Positions 5,834-7,080 of a DNA stretch of 7,080 nt are shown piece after piece. A program made the position numbers and the translations under genes. The stretch's first letter is position 1. The number at the start of each line of letters is the position of its first letter. The stretch is from an uncultured Mycoplasmatota bacterium (GTDB taxonomy: Bacteria; Bacillota_I; Bacilli_A; RF39; UBA660), in assembly GCA_947384645.1 (NCBI GenBank), contig CANDHX010000071.1, forward strand, positions 1-7,080, given 5' to 3'. The notes under the pieces are model-generated. The model worked only from the letters and a program-made list of their open reading frames with translations, searched no databases and was not told the origin of the DNA.

Positions 5834-6108
5834 TGCATTACAACGATATAATAATTTCACCAGTAATCACTGAAAAATCTAGTGTAGTATCTAGTGATGG
5901 AAAAACTTATGTATTTAAATGCAATAAAAAAGCAAATAAGTTCCAAATCAAAGACGCCGTTGAAAAAGCGTTTAAAGTAAAAGTTGCTAAGATCACAACT
6001 CTCAATACGAAACCAAAGAACAAAAGAGTTGGTAGATATACAGGCAAAACAAAAACTTATAAGAAAGCATATGTTACCCTAGTCGATGGGGACAAAATAG
6101 AAATTTAA
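5833..6108 (+). CDS. rplW: 50S ribosomal protein L23
   Basis: L23 lies at the mouth of the peptide exit tunnel and is a docking site for trigger factor and the signal recognition particle. The 91-residue protein has the family start NDIIISPVITEKS, the pattern YVFKCNKKANKFQIKDAVEKAFKVKVAKITTLNTKPK, and the basic GRYTGKTKTYKKAYVTL near the end. The start ATG overlaps the rplD stop (TAATG at 5831-5835). Its Shine-Dalgarno GAGGAGG (5816-5822) lies within the end of rplD, 10 bases away. Confidence 0.96.
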   Translation: MHYNDIIISPVITEKSSVVSSDGKTYVFKCNKKANKFQIKDAVEKAFKVKVAKITTLNTKPKNKRVGRYTGKTKTYKKAYVTLVDGDKIEI

Positions 6109-6122
6109 GGAGGTACTAACTG

Positions 6123-6953
6123 ATGGCAATAAGAAAATATAAGCCTACTACAAATGGTAGACGTGGAATGTCCACACTTATGAACGAAGAAATTACAACT
6201 AGTACTCCAGAAAAAAGTCTTCTAGTATCTAAAAGCAAAACTGGAGGACGCAACAATTTAGGTAGAACGACAGTAAACCACATCGGTGGAGGAGCTAAAC
6301 AGAAATACCGTATAATCGATTTTAAAAGAGATAAACACGGTGTTCCAGCTCGTGTTGCTACTATCGAATACGATCCAAATAGAAGTGCTAATATAGCTCT
6401 ACTTATATATAAAGATGGAGAAAAGCGTTACATCTTAGCCCCAAAAGATTTAAAAGTAGATATGATTGTCGAAAGTGGAGAAGCCGTCGATATCAAGGTC
6501 GGTAATGCACTTCCACTATCTTGCATTCCAGTTGGTACAATAGTACATAACGTAGAATTAAAACCTGGTAAAGGTGGAGAACTTGCAAGAAGTGCAGGAG
6601 CTAGTGCTCAAATAATGGGTAGAGAAGGAAAATACGTATTGCTTCGTTTACAAAGCGGAGAGATGCGTAAAGTCTTGGGAACTTGCATGGCAACAGTAGG
6701 TAGTGTTGGAAACGAAGACTACGAACTAGTTAATATCGGTAAAGCAGGACGTACGAGACATATGGGTACAAGACCTACCAATAGAGGTAGCGTAATGAAC
6801 CCTAATGACCACCCACACGGTGGTGGTGAAGGACGTGCACCAGTTGGACGTAAAGCGCCACTTACTCCTTGGGGTAAAAAAGCTCTTGGACTTAAAACTC
6901 GTAAAAATAAAAAAGCTTCTGACAAGCTTATAGTCAGTAGAAGGAAGAAATAG
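6123..6953 (+). CDS. rplB: 50S ribosomal protein L2
   Basis: L2 is needed for subunit joining and supports the peptidyl-transferase centre. The 276 residues are the usual length. Seen are [16 protein letters not shown] at the start, [19 protein letters not shown] (53-71), then the central [22 protein letters not shown] (138-159) with the basic RNA-binding surface. [17 protein letters not shown] (227-242) holds the conserved His230, equivalent to His229 of E. coli. The end is Lys/Arg-rich (VSRRKK). AAGGAGGT at 6107-6114 is 8 bases before the ATG. rpsS starts 10 bases after the TAG. Confidence 0.98.
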   Translation: MAIRKYKPTTNGRRGMSTLMNEEITTSTPEKSLLVSKSKTGGRNNLGRTTVNHIGGGAKQKYRIIDFKRDKHGVPARVATIEYDPNRSANIALLIYKDGEKRYILAPKDLKVDMIVESGEAVDIKVGNALPLSCIPVGTIVHNVELKPGKGGELARSAGASAQIMGREGKYVLLRLQSGEMRKVLGTCMATVGSVGNEDYELVNIGKAGRTRHMGTRPTNRGSVMNPNDHPHGGGEGRAPVGRKAPLTPWGKKALGLKTRKNKKASDKLIVSRRKK

Positions 6954-6963
6954 GTGAACACTA

Positions 6964-7053
6964 ATGGGAAGAAGTATTAAAAAAGGACCTTATGTAGCTC
7001 CATACCTTTTGAAAAAAGTAGAAGCTGCAAAAGCAAGCTCTAAAAAAGCTTAA
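6964..7053 (+). CDS. rpsS: 30S ribosomal protein S19, N-terminal part; frame closes early at the window end
   Basis: S19 sits in the 30S head with S13 and contacts the A-site finger. The start MGRSIKKGPYVAPYLLKKVE is unmistakable S19, with AGGTGA (6952-6957) 6 bases before the ATG at 6964. The frame then runs AAKASSKKA and meets TAA at 7051-7053 after 29 codons; a normal S19 has about 90 and would continue with VIKTWSR at this point. That continuation is not found in frame. Another frame encodes Val-Ile at 7074-7079 (GTTATC), which could be its resumption after 23 extra bases, but six bases are too few to be sure. An error at the sequence edge, an insertion or a real disruption are all possible. 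S19 is essential, so the first is likeliest. Confidence 0.8.
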   Translation: MGRSIKKGPYVAPYLLKKVEAAKASSKKA

Positions 7054-7080
7054 TGCGATCACATTAAAAATCGGTTATCC

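Noticed and set aside
7051..7080. 5' end of a group II intron interrupting rpsS
   Set aside because: TGCGATC after the frame break faintly recalls the GTGCG start of such introns, but only 30 bases are visible and the match is poor, so this cannot be called.
1..7080. TGA read as tryptophan (Mollicutes-type code)
   Set aside because: All Trp codons in the genes are TGG and no in-frame TGA is needed. The lack of TGA stops among about ten genes is explained by low GC and small numbers.

Overview
This is low-GC (AT-rich) DNA that reads well with the standard bacterial code: Trp is always TGG in the genes read, and every stop is TAA or TAG. The ribosomal proteins, strong AGGAGG-type ribosome binding sites, U-tailed hairpin terminators and TTGAAA/TATAAT promoter point to a Bacillota (Firmicutes) bacterium. 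A surface protein with an InlB-type repeat, a membrane-anchored EndA-like nuclease and a C39-like peptidase suggest an uncultured gut lineage (clostridial or Erysipelotrichia/RF39-like). The lineage is inference, not read directly.

Layout, all on the + strand. (1) Bases 1-206 hold the C-terminal tail of an Rpn/PD-(D/E)XK-type 'transposase' nuclease, closed by an AT-rich hairpin terminator (272-310). (2) Bases 313-1753 hold a small transcription unit: a promoter with an extended -10, a 10-codon upstream ORF, a membrane-anchored DNA/RNA non-specific endonuclease, and 13 bases later a papain-like C39-family cysteine peptidase homologue. (3) Bases 1822-3633 hold a large surface protein with an N-terminal membrane anchor, a TasA/camelysin-like beta domain, one InlB B-type repeat and a C-terminal DUF6273-like domain. 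(4) Bases 3634-4032 are 399 bases without a convincing gene. They hold a weak hairpin over the previous stop codon, two clear intrinsic terminators, an AT-rich tract, a near-consensus sigma-A promoter and a structured leader RNA of about 125 nt. (5) From 4033 the S10 ribosomal-protein operon runs in its usual order: rpsJ, rplC, rplD, rplW, rplB, rpsS.

The accessory genes and the ribosomal operon appear to be separate transcription units divided by the two terminators. In many Firmicutes translation-factor genes such as tuf lie upstream of rpsJ; here that place is taken by accessory genes.

The points most worth a second look are the rpsS frame, which closes after 29 codons in the last 30 bases of the window, the 65-residue acidic tail on ribosomal protein L3, the structured rpsJ leader, and the short ORF overlapping the nuclease start. 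I found no convincing new defence or mobile system. The nuclease-peptidase pair is the nearest candidate for an undescribed functional unit.
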